In this document: positions 38,201-48,500 of the stretch, piece after piece
Layout of the letters: every line of letters starts with the position of its first letter
How positions within the stretch are numbered: position 1 is the first letter of the stretch
Source of the DNA: Antedon mediterranea
Taxonomy: Eukaryota > Echinodermata > Crinoidea > Comatulida > Antedonidae
DNA length: 64,000 bases
Reading direction: 5' to 3'
Assembly (NCBI RefSeq): GCF_964355755.1
Contig: NC_092673.1
Span: 22,325,001 to 22,389,000 of the forward strand
The notes under the pieces: generated by a model
What the model saw: only the letters and a program-made list of their open reading frames with translations
The model's database searches: none
Told to the model about the DNA's origin: nothing
Made by a program: the position numbers and the translations under genes

Positions 38201-41200
38201 TAATGACAATTAGTGTGATATTTCCTATTCTAAACCTAAACATTGCCATTGTTCGTAATTTGACAATAAAACGATTGTCCAGTTATTATCCTAATTCCGA
38301 TAAAACTAGATTAGTTAAATGTATTCGTAAATATAAATGTATTTTGCATTAGCCTAAATTGAGTGAATTCATATTTGAAGACTTTAGGTGCCAAACAACA
38401 TGCTCCAGTTTGTTGAGTAGAACATTATTAAACAAACTATATTAGAATAAACAAAACTGCTTATAAAAACAAATGATGCTTGACAAAGTTTGGAACCAGG
38501 CAATTACATTGTATAAAAAGTACAAGCACAAATATCAGTGTTTTCGCATATTTCATCGTTGGCTTTATTATGTGTTGACCTACATATGTATTTATCCCTG
38601 AGGGATCCACCCACCTCTGGCTGTGTACGATTATTGTTTGGTTTATTATTCAAAAACGGGTAGTAGTTAGAATTTTAATGTCCTGAGGTAAAACACATAT
38701 TGATGTTTGTTGGAAGGTCAAGTGCGTTATGCTCACAAGGGTAATCATAATGTAGGTTGTTAATTCTTGATTATTCATGGCAAGACATGCTTCACAAGCA
38801 AAACATCATCTATTCACTGACAATATAAAATCCCTATTCATATTTGAAACTATACATACTTGCAATCAATCTATATATTTCAACAGAAATTTAAATGCTA
38901 ATAAATGCATTAAAAAATCTAGAGTAGCAGGTCGCGTCTGTTGGGTATGCTTAGTATACAATATATTAGTAGTGTTATATTAAATATGCATGATAACAAG
39001 TTTGCTAATGTACCTTAGTCACTCGCACACAATTCAATTGATGTAATTATACTGTCATTAATGTTATTGGTAGCATTGCCACTTGTGAACTAACGCTTGA
39101 TTCTTTTAACCCGTCCTCATTCTTTAACCTCAAACCTTGTTAGTCAGCAGCAATATTTATTATTTAATTGTTCTGAAAGTTAGGTGGAGGTTTGGTTTTA
39201 GGAATTATAAATGATTTATATTTATATTTCAAAGTGTAAATTTTTCCACCTACTTAATTTTAGAAAGTGATACAAGGATTTTAACAATGATTAAAATGCA
39301 AATGAATTTTGTAGATGACTATAAAAAAGCTTTAAAAACTTTTTAAAATGCATTATCAAATTTAAAAGTCGAAATATTTAAAAAAAAATATTGAGTAAAC
39401 TTAAACTGAACTTGTTTATTTTGTATTTATTCAGTCACTTTTATTGGCAAAGTAAAATAAAAACAAGCATAAATTAATATCAAGTTTAACTCGCATACTA
39501 TAGATTTAGAAATGCGTATACAATTTTAAAGAAAATTGCTATACTACTTTTCCATTCGTATTTTAGAATTGTGTTTCGTATGTATGTAATATAGCACTAT
39601 TTTTCCTTTGTGCTATTTTAATATAGAGCTGGGGTAAATAGTGTTTGGCTATCAAATAAAGCTGTTATTTGATATTCATTTAATCAACACAATGAAGAAA
39701 TGTGCACCGATTTTTACAACACAACAAACTCCCTCAAGTAAAACAACCCACATAAAGGGGACGATGATAGTAAATCCATTAGTCAAGTAGTCCGCGGTAT
39801 CAGACACATGAGAATGCTGTGTGGTATTACTATCATGATGACATATTAATTTCAATGTTATTTAGAAGCTGGGGGACTTTTGTAGCAAAATCTAGACATT
39901 TAAATGTCATTACATTTTTATTGATGTCCATTTAAAGTACTTGTATGCACTAGTTTTTATGAAAGCTGTCTTTGTTGGAAAGGGTCCGTATTTATTTTAA
40001 TGCGTAATGTGTACCCAGGGATGGATTGAACCAAGATGGCCAGTACAGTCTCCCAATTCACCTCCTTTCTTTCACCCATTCCTTTCTAGGCCAACTCCAC
40101 AAACCTTGTTTATGATCAGTAATATAATCCGTGTTTACAGCTATTTGTGTTTTATTTGATTCCTAACACTTAAATGGTACAGCCTAAAATTATATTTCTA
40201 AAGCATGTCATTAAAATGATAAACATTTTACACTAAAAATAAAACAACATATTTGATATATATTTACAAAATAGTGGCAATTGTAACATTTTGTCATTTA
40301 TTTGTTCGGTTTTCAATGCCATGTAGCGCTTTTATTTTGTGTATTGTGTAAAGTGGAACCCCTATTTAAAGGAGACACCTTTTGGACCCAACGAAGTGTC
40401 CCTTAAAGCCCGATGCACACTAGAGCTTTCAGCTGAGCCAACTGGCACGAGTAACACTTGGCTCACTAAAAAAATTGCCGCAAACTATGTTCACGTTCTA
40501 TCGGACGCACACGATTTTCTGATTGGATAATTACTTACTACGCTATACAGCACGCGCTGAAATATCATAATAAATCAGAACTTGTCATGCGCAGTGGAAT
40601 TTTTGAGTGAGCAGGAAGCTCACGTTCGGCGCACACTTGAGGAAAATGGCACGCGTGCCAAAAAATATTAAACACGATAGATATTTTCCTCAGCGGAACG
40701 CGTGGCCGATTCCTCACGAAATCCCCGGCGCACACTGTGAGGCAAGTGTTACTCGTGGCAGTTGGCTCAGCCGGAAGCTCTAGTGTGCGCCGGGCTTAAC
40801 ACTTGAATTGGGTTTGCCTTAGTGGAAAAACATATATTGCCACTTGTTTGTTTCACAGGAAAGTATCCCCTTAATAGCAGTGTCCCTGAATAAACGTGTG
40901 CCATTTGAGAGGTTATACTATTATAGTTGATAGATTTTACCCTCTGAGAGAACAATCTTAATAGAATATAAACAATTAACATTATATAAAAGCCTATTGT
41001 GTTTTTATTTGTTTAAATTTATAATAATTTTCTTTTGTTATTAGATCTTGGTTTGCCATCTTCACCGTTTGTTAGCCAACCAACAAGTCCGAATGCTACA
41101 CCACGATCTCAGTCACCCATTCACCAAGGAACCTTAGGCCTAGGAGAAAATCTACCAGGCATAGGTCTCAATTGGCGTGATGAAAGATCCAACGTCTGGG

Positions 41201-42286
41201 GCCCTTCGCATCAACTATCTAGCTCCCCTACAAGTAGCTTACTACCAGAGAGGATTCAGGTGAGATACCAAGTATTGCTGTCAATAGAAACCTTTTCACA
41301 AATATGTGTGTACTTCATCAATTGTTACTACTTAACATTATTTATTAAACAAATACAACAAAATAAGCAATTATCAAAATTCATTAAACTGGAATATATA
41401 ACTTACTGTTGAAATTACTATTACGTCTTATTCGAGAAGCATAGGCCTGCTATGCTACAAATTAATTTGGTTAGATTATGCACTTTTTTCTACATGAAGA
41501 ATCTTGACTGAAAACCTGGGAAGGTAGCCATATATTACAAATTGATATTTCTCCATAAAAGAGGGTTATAAATGGTGCTGTAGTGTGAATGTGCAATCCC
41601 ACTAAAATAGGATTAGCATGCACACAGTTACAAATAGTTTAAATTGTATATTCTTAGAGTTTTTAGAATAAGTGGATATAATAATTCCTGGGTAATTTAC
41701 AGTTGAATGTGCATTGATATAATACAATTGGTGGCAAATACACCGCCAGTGATTTCAAGTCATGTCATCAAACCACCACCTGTGTCATGCACTTTATCTA
41801 TTTGTCCATAGAGGCCTATGATAAAAATGTCTTAATACTCGAGCATCGGTATATTATATGTCTTAATAATCTCATATTGTTTTAATGCTCATTTATTTTT
41901 TTTTACTGACTTCTTGTATAGTAGAACGGGAGAAACATGTTTAAAAACTATGCATGACACAATCTAAAGACGACTCGTTTTGTCTGGATTCAACTCAGAT
42001 AGCACCGACTAGTCAAGAAGTTTTGTCGGGCTTTGTTGTACGATGATGTCTGAGTTGGCCTTTAGCTGCTTTTTTAAAATTGAATATGCCATGAATGTAC
42101 ATATTGACAAAATTGTATATTTAAAAAAAAAATAGTAATTGTAGATTATAGATACAATGTTGTCATTTGTTTATTTTTTCTATATAGTCAATTTGGTCGA
42201 GCCCAATTGGTTCTTCATCAGAGCCGTCACCATTAGAGATGTTGCTACGGCAACAACAACAGAAACAACATCATCACGACACGTGA
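20223..42286 (+). CDS. SMG7: SMG7, nonsense-mediated mRNA decay factor, 18 exons, about 1196 aa
   Basis: SMG7 binds phosphorylated UPF1 and, with SMG5, commits NMD targets to deadenylation and decapping. Exons: 20223-20245, 20841-20872, 22045-22214, 22785-22856, 23377-23548, 23836-24058, 24998-25092, 25664-25918, 27687-27840, 28190-28321, 28963-29076, 29458-29583, 29807-29975, 30372-31682, 31943-32091, 37770-37849, 41045-41259, 42188-42286. All junctions are AG/GT and the phases close exactly (3591 nt; human SMG7 is 1137 aa). Residues 1 to about 260 form the 14-3-3-like TPR domain: FALDKKVEQDLWNHVFKNQI, then YICQYCLVHLGDL and SQAESYYRHAAKLVPSSGQP. The phosphopeptide-binding Lys is at about 61 (FKNQ) and the Arg in RYR at about 158-160. 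The helical-hairpin domain runs to about 520, with basic and Gln-rich sequence near its end. A long Pro/Gln/Ser/Asn-rich region (exon 14) follows. The last exon ends SIWSSPIGSSSEPSPLEMLL then RQQQQKQHHHDT, matching the conserved SMG7 C-terminus. Confidence 0.97.
22497..22710 (-). mobile_element. 3' end of a non-LTR retrotransposon (LINE), decayed
   Basis: On the minus strand a degenerate frame reads RNRGRQR, RDEIDKYWG, then WQGAARDRSLWQKHAKAFVQ and a stop, followed by a (TGA)n tail. This is the typical C-terminus of the reverse-transcriptase protein of many invertebrate LINEs (pattern RW-DDI-, W-R-AQDR--W----EAFVQQWTD-G). Two in-frame stops (TGA, TAG) replace conserved Trp codons, so it is dead. 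It lies antisense in SMG7 intron 3, severely 5'-truncated. Confidence 0.8.
23205..23335. mobile_element. MITE family D, copy 2, truncated (SMG7 intron 4)
   Basis: This is the reverse-complement orientation relative to copies 1 and 3. It ends AATGTAGACAGAGCT, followed by TTA. The interior holds three tandem 21-bp units around 'ATATGCCCAAATATGGTAGTG'. The left terminus is not recognisable. Confidence 0.65.
24450..24560. repeat. Dispersed 'CCTATTAAGGGGACACC' family repeat (SMG7 intron 6)
   Basis: The sequence 'AAAACCCTATGAAGGGGATACC' through 'CCCTGAATAGGAGTTGGCGATAGTGTTAAAACATA' matches other copies at about 40345-40960, 44648-44790 and 55455-55600 in this window. It is a moderately abundant interspersed repeat of unknown class. 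Confidence 0.6.
24592..24675. repeat. 27-bp tandem repeat, three units
   Basis: Three near-identical copies of GTGTCCCCTTTAGGGGTATC + CCCTGAG, each containing the self-complementary CCCCTTTAGGGG-like core. It is derived from the adjacent dispersed repeat. Confidence 0.95.
24748..24926. mobile_element. MITE family C (179 bp, near-palindromic)
   Basis: The left end AGCGTGGTTCCCACTGGCGA is matched by the right end AGTGGGAACCAAGCT. The arms contain ACGCAACGCAAGGACGT and its complement. Both flanks are TTA, a perfect 3-bp duplication. The element is G+C-rich and lies in SMG7 intron 6, 71 bases before exon 7. TIR and TWA target are Harbinger-like. Confidence 0.85.
26202..26866. mobile_element. MITE family A (665 bp)
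   Basis: The terminal inverted repeat begins AGCCTGTTTTCCTGTCAACG, and the right end is CGTCGACAGGAAAACAGGCT. Extended arms of repeated 'CAACGTAACT' / 'AGTTGCGTTGAGTT' run about 50 bases. The flanks are a perfect TAA duplication. There is no coding capacity. It lies in SMG7 intron 8, separated by only 16 bases from the next MITE. Confidence 0.88.
26883..27289. mobile_element. MITE family B, copy 1 (407 bp)
   Basis: The terminal inverted repeat is AGCCCGGCGCACACTAGAGC / GCTCTAGTGTGCGCCGGGCT, extended by 'GGCTGAGCCAACTGGCACGA' arms of over 50 bp. It has perfect TAA flanks. The interior is G+C- and CpG-rich, unlike the host intron. A second copy in reverse orientation lies at 40407-40796. Confidence 0.92.
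27289..27377. repeat. 18-bp tandem repeat, about five units
   Basis: The unit CTTAAATAGAGGTTGACC is repeated directly beside MITE B1. The same phrase (GGTTGGCCCTAAA) occurs on the left side of B1, so the MITE inserted into or next to this repeat. Confidence 0.93.
27502..27662 (-). repeat. Dispersed repeat with CTGATGA...GAAA motif, copy 1
   Basis: Read on the minus strand, the copy begins CACTGATGAAGGACTAGTGT, then GCCTGAAAGCTCTGCTAA, and ends with 'TTGTATCTCCATTGAGATTC'. Two more copies lie at 38040-38140 (plus) and 52566-52725 (minus). It ends 25 bases before SMG7 exon 9. Class unknown. Confidence 0.75.
28746..28818 (+). tRNA. tRNA-like gene, anticodon loop reads ATC (Asp codon GAT)
   Basis: The cloverleaf can be drawn: acceptor GCCCCAG with GGGG pairing on the 3' side (first pair mismatched); D-arm TGGTCTAATGGTTAGGAC, a good A-box; anticodon stem TCTGC/GCAGA perfect around ATATCAA; T-arm TCGAG-TTCGAAT-CTCGG, a good B-box. 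A TTTTT Pol III terminator follows at 28822-28826. The loop gives anticodon ATC, which is not the normal eukaryotic tRNA-Asp (GTC). It may be a mutated tRNA, a tRNA pseudogene or a SINE head without a body. It lies in SMG7 intron 10, in the sense direction. Confidence 0.6.
32239..32746. mobile_element. Inverted-repeat DNA element, 508 bp, TA flanks (SMG7 intron 15)
   Basis: The left end GGGAGGTTTCGCAATCTTAC is matched by the right end GTAAGGTTGCGAAACCTCCC. The arms continue through 'GAATACGATAACGAAAACGG' for about 50 bp. The flanks are TA on both sides, as for Tc1/mariner-type insertions. No coding capacity. Confidence 0.9.
32830..34371. mobile_element. Possible non-autonomous DNA element, 1.54 kb, ends GGTGATCATT/AATGATCACC
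   Basis: The ends are short inverted repeats bounded by TA. The interior is much richer in CpG (GCGCGC, ACGCGCACG) than its surroundings. It contains diverged internal duplications, such as 'CATATGGCCA' contexts at about 33605 and 33960. The left end also carries a hairpin of its own TIR (32830-32859). No open frame of note. The boundaries are less certain than for the other elements. Confidence 0.5.
34875..35565. repeat. Unclassified repeat with internal duplication and pyrimidine tract
   Basis: It starts near CTCGGGGTAACCGAG and ends near TGTACCCCGTGT (inverted CGGGGTA). A 50-base CTT/CCT tract lies at 34908-34960. The phrase 'AAAGCTATAGAG...CGGATGCAG...GGTACC' occurs twice, about 175 bases apart. 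It lies in SMG7 intron 15. Likely a mobile-element derivative; class unknown. Confidence 0.4.
35566..37437. other. Intronic A+T-rich DNA, nothing recognised
   Basis: Part of SMG7 intron 15. There are no open frames of coding character, no clear repeats and no RNA gene. Confidence 0.5.
37438..37592. mobile_element. MITE family D, copy 3 (SMG7 intron 15)
   Basis: It begins AGCTCTGTCTATCTATCAAA and ends TAGTTTGATAGTGAGCT. The flanks are TAA and TTA. Interior 'CATATCACTACCATATTTAGG' units are in the same orientation as copy 1 and opposite to copy 2. It lies about 180 bases before exon 16. Confidence 0.75.
38040..38140 (+). repeat. Dispersed repeat with CTGATGA...GAAA motif, copy 2
   Basis: Contains CTGATGAAGGGCTAGTGTTG + ACCGAAAGCTC (38046-38075) and 'TTTGTATCTCCATTGAGATC', as in the minus-strand copies at 27502-27662 and 52566-52725. 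It lies in SMG7 intron 16. Confidence 0.75.
38141..40344. other. Intronic DNA (SMG7 intron 16), nothing recognised
   Basis: Apart from short A+T-rich open stretches (for example 38777-38983), which look like chance, no feature is supported. Confidence 0.5.
40407..40796. mobile_element. MITE family B, copy 2 (390 bp, reverse orientation)
   Basis: It is the reverse complement of copy 1 (26883-27289) over its whole length, with small indels. The ends are AGCCCGATGCACACTAGAGC and TCTAGTGTGCGCCGGGCT, with TAA on both flanks. It is inserted inside a copy of the dispersed 'GGAACCCCTATTTAAAGGAG' repeat, whose right half resumes at 40800. It lies in SMG7 intron 16, about 250 bases before exon 17. Confidence 0.92.
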
Positions 42287-42737
42287 GTAACCGTGAAGAG
42301 CGGGCTCAGATGAGAGCTTTAGGATTTCTTCGTACCTTCTACCACATGCTGTATCAAAACTACAGGAACGCTTGAAGAAGTAGAAATGGCGTTGATAAAC
42401 CACTCAAGCTGTACCTTGTGATGTGCGTGCATGTGTGTCCAAATATGGTCAACGGAAATGGTTCCGCAAACAGCCAACACATTCAACAACGCTCACTACT
42501 CTTGGCCTTAGCCTTGAAGTCACAGTGAAAGTAAAAAAAATAGAAGACAATAGTTCTTCAATAGGATGCTAATCCAAATAGTCATATTATTTTAAAAGAC
42601 ATATACCTGTATTGATTTTTTATTTATGTTTAATTATTCTGCTTTGTATATCCAGGGATATAGTGCAAAACCAATGAAAATTCGATCAGCTATTATGCTA
42701 CCATCAATTTGTAAGTTGATGAAATTTTAACTACTCA

Positions 42738-42743
42738 AATAAA
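42738..42743 (+). terminator. Candidate SMG7 poly(A) signal
   Basis: First AATAAA after the SMG7 stop, giving a 3' UTR of roughly 480 bases. Further AATAAA hexamers occur downstream, so a longer UTR is possible. Confidence 0.35.
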
Positions 42744-43823
42744 CGGCGGACGTCTGCGTAGCAGATGTTTTTCTATAATACAGCCAATCAGTACATCTTT
42801 TGAAGGAGACGGGAGCGATTGTGATTACAAGAAACTCCTTGTTTTCATTCTTGCAGTTCAAGTGTTATGCGTTCTTTAATTAGTGAATGATCGGTTTTTG
42901 TAATAGGCAGGTTGATTTTACCCAGTTATGGTTCATGTTGTAACCCCACCGAATAGATTAACAGGAAACAATGCTCTTATACTAGTCTTTTATCATATTG
43001 AAAACAAAACAACCGTTACATGATAAGGACAATATAATATATTTACTGGCTAAATTTAAAGACATTATACATTAATAAGCTAGTTATTCTTTTATGGGCA
43101 ATCCATCTTTTTAAAATTGTAATATTTATTTGAAACTGTTGTTAACATTGACCCTACTTAGAACAATAATTTCTATAAATTGATGTGGTATTTAAAGACA
43201 TACATATATTTAAATATAAATTACATTGTATGATGCATATATTCACCGTATTCTGGTCTTTGTGTATTTTGTTTCAAATTTTCCATTTGCAATTAATGGC
43301 ATTTGTTATTCTGGGTTTTTTTATTTTTCAAATTCATTTCATGATGTCTATGGCAATATATAATTGTATAGAACAAAATTGATTAGGTTTGCATATAACT
43401 ATTACAAATTAACAGGTGTTTGTAAGTTATGTTGTAAAATAATGACATACTATGTTATTAGTAATTGTCTGCATTTTTTTAATATAGTTTTTTTTTTATT
43501 ATTATTATTCTACAGAGGCTGAAATAAGTCGGCTAATTTTGCATATAAAGATTTGCATGTTTTCAGGTTGCCATAGGAAAAATTATGAAAAGCAAGTTGC
43601 TTATTTGTGGTTTGATGAATACTAAGCCAGCAGCAGCATTAATGGTGCTTTTTACATCTTGCCAAATCATCTCAAATGAGCAAAATAACACATGGAGAAT
43701 TTGTCACATGGTGTAGTCAATAATGTATATAAAAGCTTGTTCTCTATCTATCCAATGCATTATTTGTAAGTCATTGTAGAAGGCCTGTCAAAACAACATT
43801 TTCAATTCATGAAACTGTTTTCA

Positions 43824-44117
43824 ACACCTACTTTGCAGAGTAGAGAAAGTGTGTCCATAGAACAGGGTGTCCAAGTTAAAATAATCTATGGTTACAAACC
43901 ATTCTAACTGGCTATACACCATGTAAAAAACAAAATCCACACCTACTTTGCAGAGTAGAGAAAGTGTGTCCATAGAACAGTGTGTCCAAGTTAAAATAAT
44001 CTATGGTTACAAACAATTCTAACTGGCTATACACCATGTAAAAAAACTAAATCCACACCTACTTTGCAGAGTAGAGAAAGTTTCCATAGAGCAGGGTGTT
44101 AAAATAATCTATGTTTG
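43824..44117. repeat. 115/116-bp tandem repeat, three units
   Basis: Units start ACACCTACTTTGCAGAGTAG at 43824, 43939 and 44055; the last is truncated. The high identity suggests recent expansion. It lies downstream of SMG7, possibly within its longer 3' UTR. Confidence 0.95.
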
Positions 44118-44647
44118 TACTGACTTACTCCAGCTTTTATGTATTCTCTTTGATAAATACCAAGTTTCCATGTGCAGATTATATTTTCATGTAGATTCAT
44201 CCTTGTTGAAGTGTTGAGTTTAATCATTTCTATTTCACTACACTTTTTAAAAGATATTGGAAAGAAATAAGGACTGTTTAATGTTATTCAAGATATTATC
44301 CGAAAAAGAATGTTATAAGGATTGACAGAAAAAAAAGAACATGAACGAAAATATGTATTGTTATGATTCATGCACATGCTGCAATTATTATTATATCATA
44401 ATTTATTACTTTGATTCTATCAAGTGTTTGGTAGTACCAGTAGTTTTAAATACATTTCATGTAAGATGACCGTTTGATTGTGTTTCAATGTTGAGAGGTC
44501 TCTTACATGATGTAGACTGGAGAGGGTAGTTTAATACGATGTTGGTGTTCACAATAAATTAAATAATAAAGTACCGGTAGTTAAAACTTAATCAAGATAA
44601 ACAGATATTGTGGAACTTTTGCTTTCATAGTTTGTTTTTTATATTTA

Positions 44648-44800
44648 TGCAGTAGAACTCCTATTAAGGGGACACCTTTGAGACCCAACAATGTGTTATA
44701 GAGTATGAGGAATAGAGATGTGTGCCCGGAATACGGGTTGGCCGTAGGGTTGACATACATATCACCTTGTTGATTTCATTGGCCCAGTCCCTTGTGTGTC
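44648..44800. repeat. Dispersed 'CCTATTAAGGGGACACC' family repeat
   Basis: 'GTAGAACTCCTATTAAGGGG' followed by 'ACACCTTTGAGACCCAACAA', and later 'GGGTTGGCCGTAGGGTTGACATA'. Same family as the copies at 24450, 40345 and 55455. Confidence 0.7.
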
Positions 44801-45468
44801 CCAAAGAAATGGTTCTACTGTTGGTTAAGTATAACTTGCCACATTTTCTCAGTTTCTTCTCAAACTATACTAATAGAACAGACATCAACATGTCCTAAAT
44901 ATTAATAGGCGGCCGGGAGGTTATTCGCATGAGTATACGGTATATAGTTTCAATACAACTAGTGCATAGACAACGTAGGTAAGTATCGCTTTAGGCATCA
45001 ACATGTTATTGTTAACAACACAAATGTTAGTTTTTTTTATTATTTTCAAAATTATCATGCATTAATTTGAATACTCATCAATATAATTCTCATTAATTAC
45101 ATCCATAAGGCCTGTGTTGTGAATCAGACAGAGTGTCTCATACTCGTCTTCTTAAGCGGCTTGTTTAGACATCTGGGGCCAATGCAAAAGTCTTCGGTCT
45201 TTTTGTCTATATTATAGTACAAGAGTAATTAAGTCCCTGCGTGATAAATATGATAATGCTTTTAACAACATGTTGAGAAGTTCTTTGAATTCAGGAACAT
45301 CAACTATATTTAGCACATTGTATTTTATTATCAATATTTCACTTTATTATCAATGTAAAAACTTATTATTCAAGGAATGAATTCATATTCATATACTGTC
45401 CATTTATCCTGTTGCATCCTAAAAATATAATTTTATAAAGGTACATGTTAACGCAAATTTATTTTCAG

Positions 45469-45523
45469 CCTTTCTCCACCCACATCCAAGTCCCCTGCTG
45501 ATAGAGATCTACAAGGTGATTAA
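45469..45523 (+). CDS. SMG7: Possible alternative last exon of SMG7
   Basis: A good acceptor (TTTATTTTCAG, ending 45468) precedes C CTT TCT CCA CCC ACA TCC. If the SMG7 last exon is spliced at the donor overlapping its stop codon (AC|GTGAGT, 42282/42283), the frame continues for 17 codons (LSPPTSKSPADRDLQGD) to TAA at 45521-45523. The added residues are Ser/Pro-rich like the SMG7 tail. No transcript evidence; chance in-frame splicing is possible. Confidence 0.3.
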
Positions 45524-48500
45524 TTGGTAATTATCTATATCCAGACTAGAGGATTGTTTATGAAGAATCAGCAAGAACTTTTAGGTATCAATGTCCACAA
45601 ACAAGGTTAAGTGAGAACATTTTTAAATATTGCTAAACGGGTTTAAAATTGGTTAGTTAGTGAGGGCATACTGGTTGATTGATGAAAAAAATTACACTTA
45701 AAAGCGATTTGCCAAGGATTAGTTGCAGAACTATTGCAAAAGGATCTGATAATTAGAAACTGTCATGGTGTTGTAGAAAAAACTGATTTGGTCTAGTAGG
45801 GCTACTGGTGGCATCATACATTGTCATGGTGTTGTAGCTGAAAGAAGCACAGCTATCAGTGTACAGTAGTTGTATACTGAGAGCATGTTGTGGTGGGGTT
45901 GCAGATTTGATGACGCACGCCCACGCCCAGGGGTTTTTTTCCTTCAAATTTCTTTCAACTTTTAAATGTTAATATTACCAATCGGTGTTTGTGGTTATGG
46001 TTTATTGTTATATGTTTCTTTGTAAATGTTGAAGAAGTGAATCACCTCACATTGCTGTCGTGTTTTTACAGAACAAAACAATGTTATCACTACAAATGTA
46101 TGTAGTTTGCATTTACCATTTTCAAACTTTTAAATGCCATTGAAATAAGAAATAACATTTGCTTTGGAACTTTCGTTCAAGACTGACATTTTAATATCAA
46201 TCTATCTCATTACATGAATTAAATTGAATAAAAATGTTACTGAATTTTTATTTATTAATTTCATCATAATAAACTGCATTTAGTTTACATTTTGTCATTG
46301 ATTGATAAATTCAATATTTTTTAATAAAGAAGTTTGTGCTCACGTTGTAGCATTAAACAAGTCGGTGAAACCCTGAATTTCTTTATTACCAATCCATCAA
46401 ATATGAATTATATTAACGAACATGCTAAGCTGGACGATACATTAATATCATCAATGGGTAGATTCCACTTTAAGGAGAAATTAAGTTAACAAAGGAAAAC
46501 CGACAATCCAGAAGGGTATAATATAGTTACAAATTATTCGTTAATGAAGTAGGCACGTTTGTAATTAAATACATACGTTCAACATTCAAACTACCTTCCA
46601 ATAATTACAATAATAGCTATTAAATAATTATTTATTGGTAGATTTTGTATCTTGCATTTATTAATGAATTGATTTAGTTGTTATTTTGAAATGTACTTTT
46701 GATATCATTGTACTAGTTTCTGTAGCGGTTCATATAAGTATAGTTCGGAATATGAAAAGTTTTATCAATGAAGAAGATCCTAATTTGGATGTACAATTTC
46801 AAACAATAACAATTATTGGTTTTCTTAGTAGGCCTGATTATTTGTTAAAATCAACAATTTAAATTTTAAGAACCATTTCATTTCTGCATAATCTTAACAA
46901 TTTGAATTATTAATACATTTTGTTTTTTTATGTTTCAATGTGAAAACCCCAAAAATTGAAGTATAGCACACTCAACCTTTTAAGTCGTTCACATTACTGA
47001 ATATTAGATTTAACAATTTTAAATGCAGATTTTTTTTTTTTTTTCAGTTGAATTGAAGTAAAAAGATATTTAAAAATCTATGAATTATATTATTGAAAAT
47101 GGTAAAGTATTTTCTATAAAGTATATTATATATATAACCAGCACAAATATCAGCATTCTCTGGTTATGGATGACTTTAAAGTTTTGTTAAACTTGTAGGG
47201 CCTATTAATTAATTATTAATTTACTTTCTATCTATGTTGTATACATTCCAGGAACCACCTATTTCTATCAAAGGGTCTGCTGGGGGAAAATAACTGATTA
47301 AATAACATGTGAAATTAATTACCTTTAAAAGGCTTCTCTGTTTCCAATGTGTTGATTTTGTTTTGATTTTTGGAGAGAGATATACTGTAGTCTACACTTG
47401 TATACAAGAAGTTATTAAGTGTATATTTTGTCTTTGTTGAATTTTTATGAATAGTTATGTTAACTTCATCATTGTTTACTTGATGCAATAAAAGGAAAAA
47501 AAACAAAAGGAACTTTAAAACTTTAAAATAGAACTGTTAATTTTGAAGTTGTCAAACAGACATCCAAAGAAATGCAATCAAGTTTGTTTGAAAATACTGT
47601 AACATTGGAGTTAAAAAAGTATGTCAGAATGTAACCTGTGTGATTTAGCTATTGACAAGCAATCCTTGTGGGTTACATCATGTCTTTATGCTTTGTATTC
47701 ATTCATTAATTCATATGCGTCCTGCCAACAGGTCGTTCTAGTATCTTATACCTATCCATCAATTTATTTAATTTGATTCATCTATATAAGAAATTCACTT
47801 AATGGTTTACTTTAGATTGCATATTCCTTATACTTTTCACTATTGATTATGGTTAGTCAATTTTAAAAATTAAATATAAAGATATCATTTCCGATATATG
47901 CATTACGGTACGGTAAGTCAAGTCGTTTTATTCAATTTTGTTTAGAACTAATAATATTGATTTTATTTTTACACAGCTTTAAAATTACTCAAAGGAAAGT
48001 TAAGTTTAAAGGTTCTAGTGATCAGATACCAGTTCTAATTTACTCTTGAAATATTACATGAAAAGCAAAATAATAATATCTTTGATGGATATAAATATGA
48101 TAATTTTTGTTCTATGAAACTGAAAAGATTTTAAAGATGTATTGTCCCCCAAAAACATGAAAAATGAAGATTAACTAAATCAAACTTTTAACATGTTATT
48201 TTGTAGTTTCAATAAAGTTAATCACTTCAGTAGAAAAAAAAAAATGAAAAAAAATAATATTTTCACTTATAAAATGACAAAATATATGGTTAAATTCAAC
48301 CAATTTGACAATTTTTTTTGTTTTAAATTACATTTTTTTCAAAACATTTTTTCGATCCAATTTTTGGTCAAAGTAGATAACTATTATGTTTAATTTTAAT
48401 GGCATATTCAACAAAAATGTGGTTTAGAATTATTTTTTTTCAGGGGGACAATACATCTTTAACTGAAGAGAAACTAAAGCTATTCAAAAAGTAAAATACT

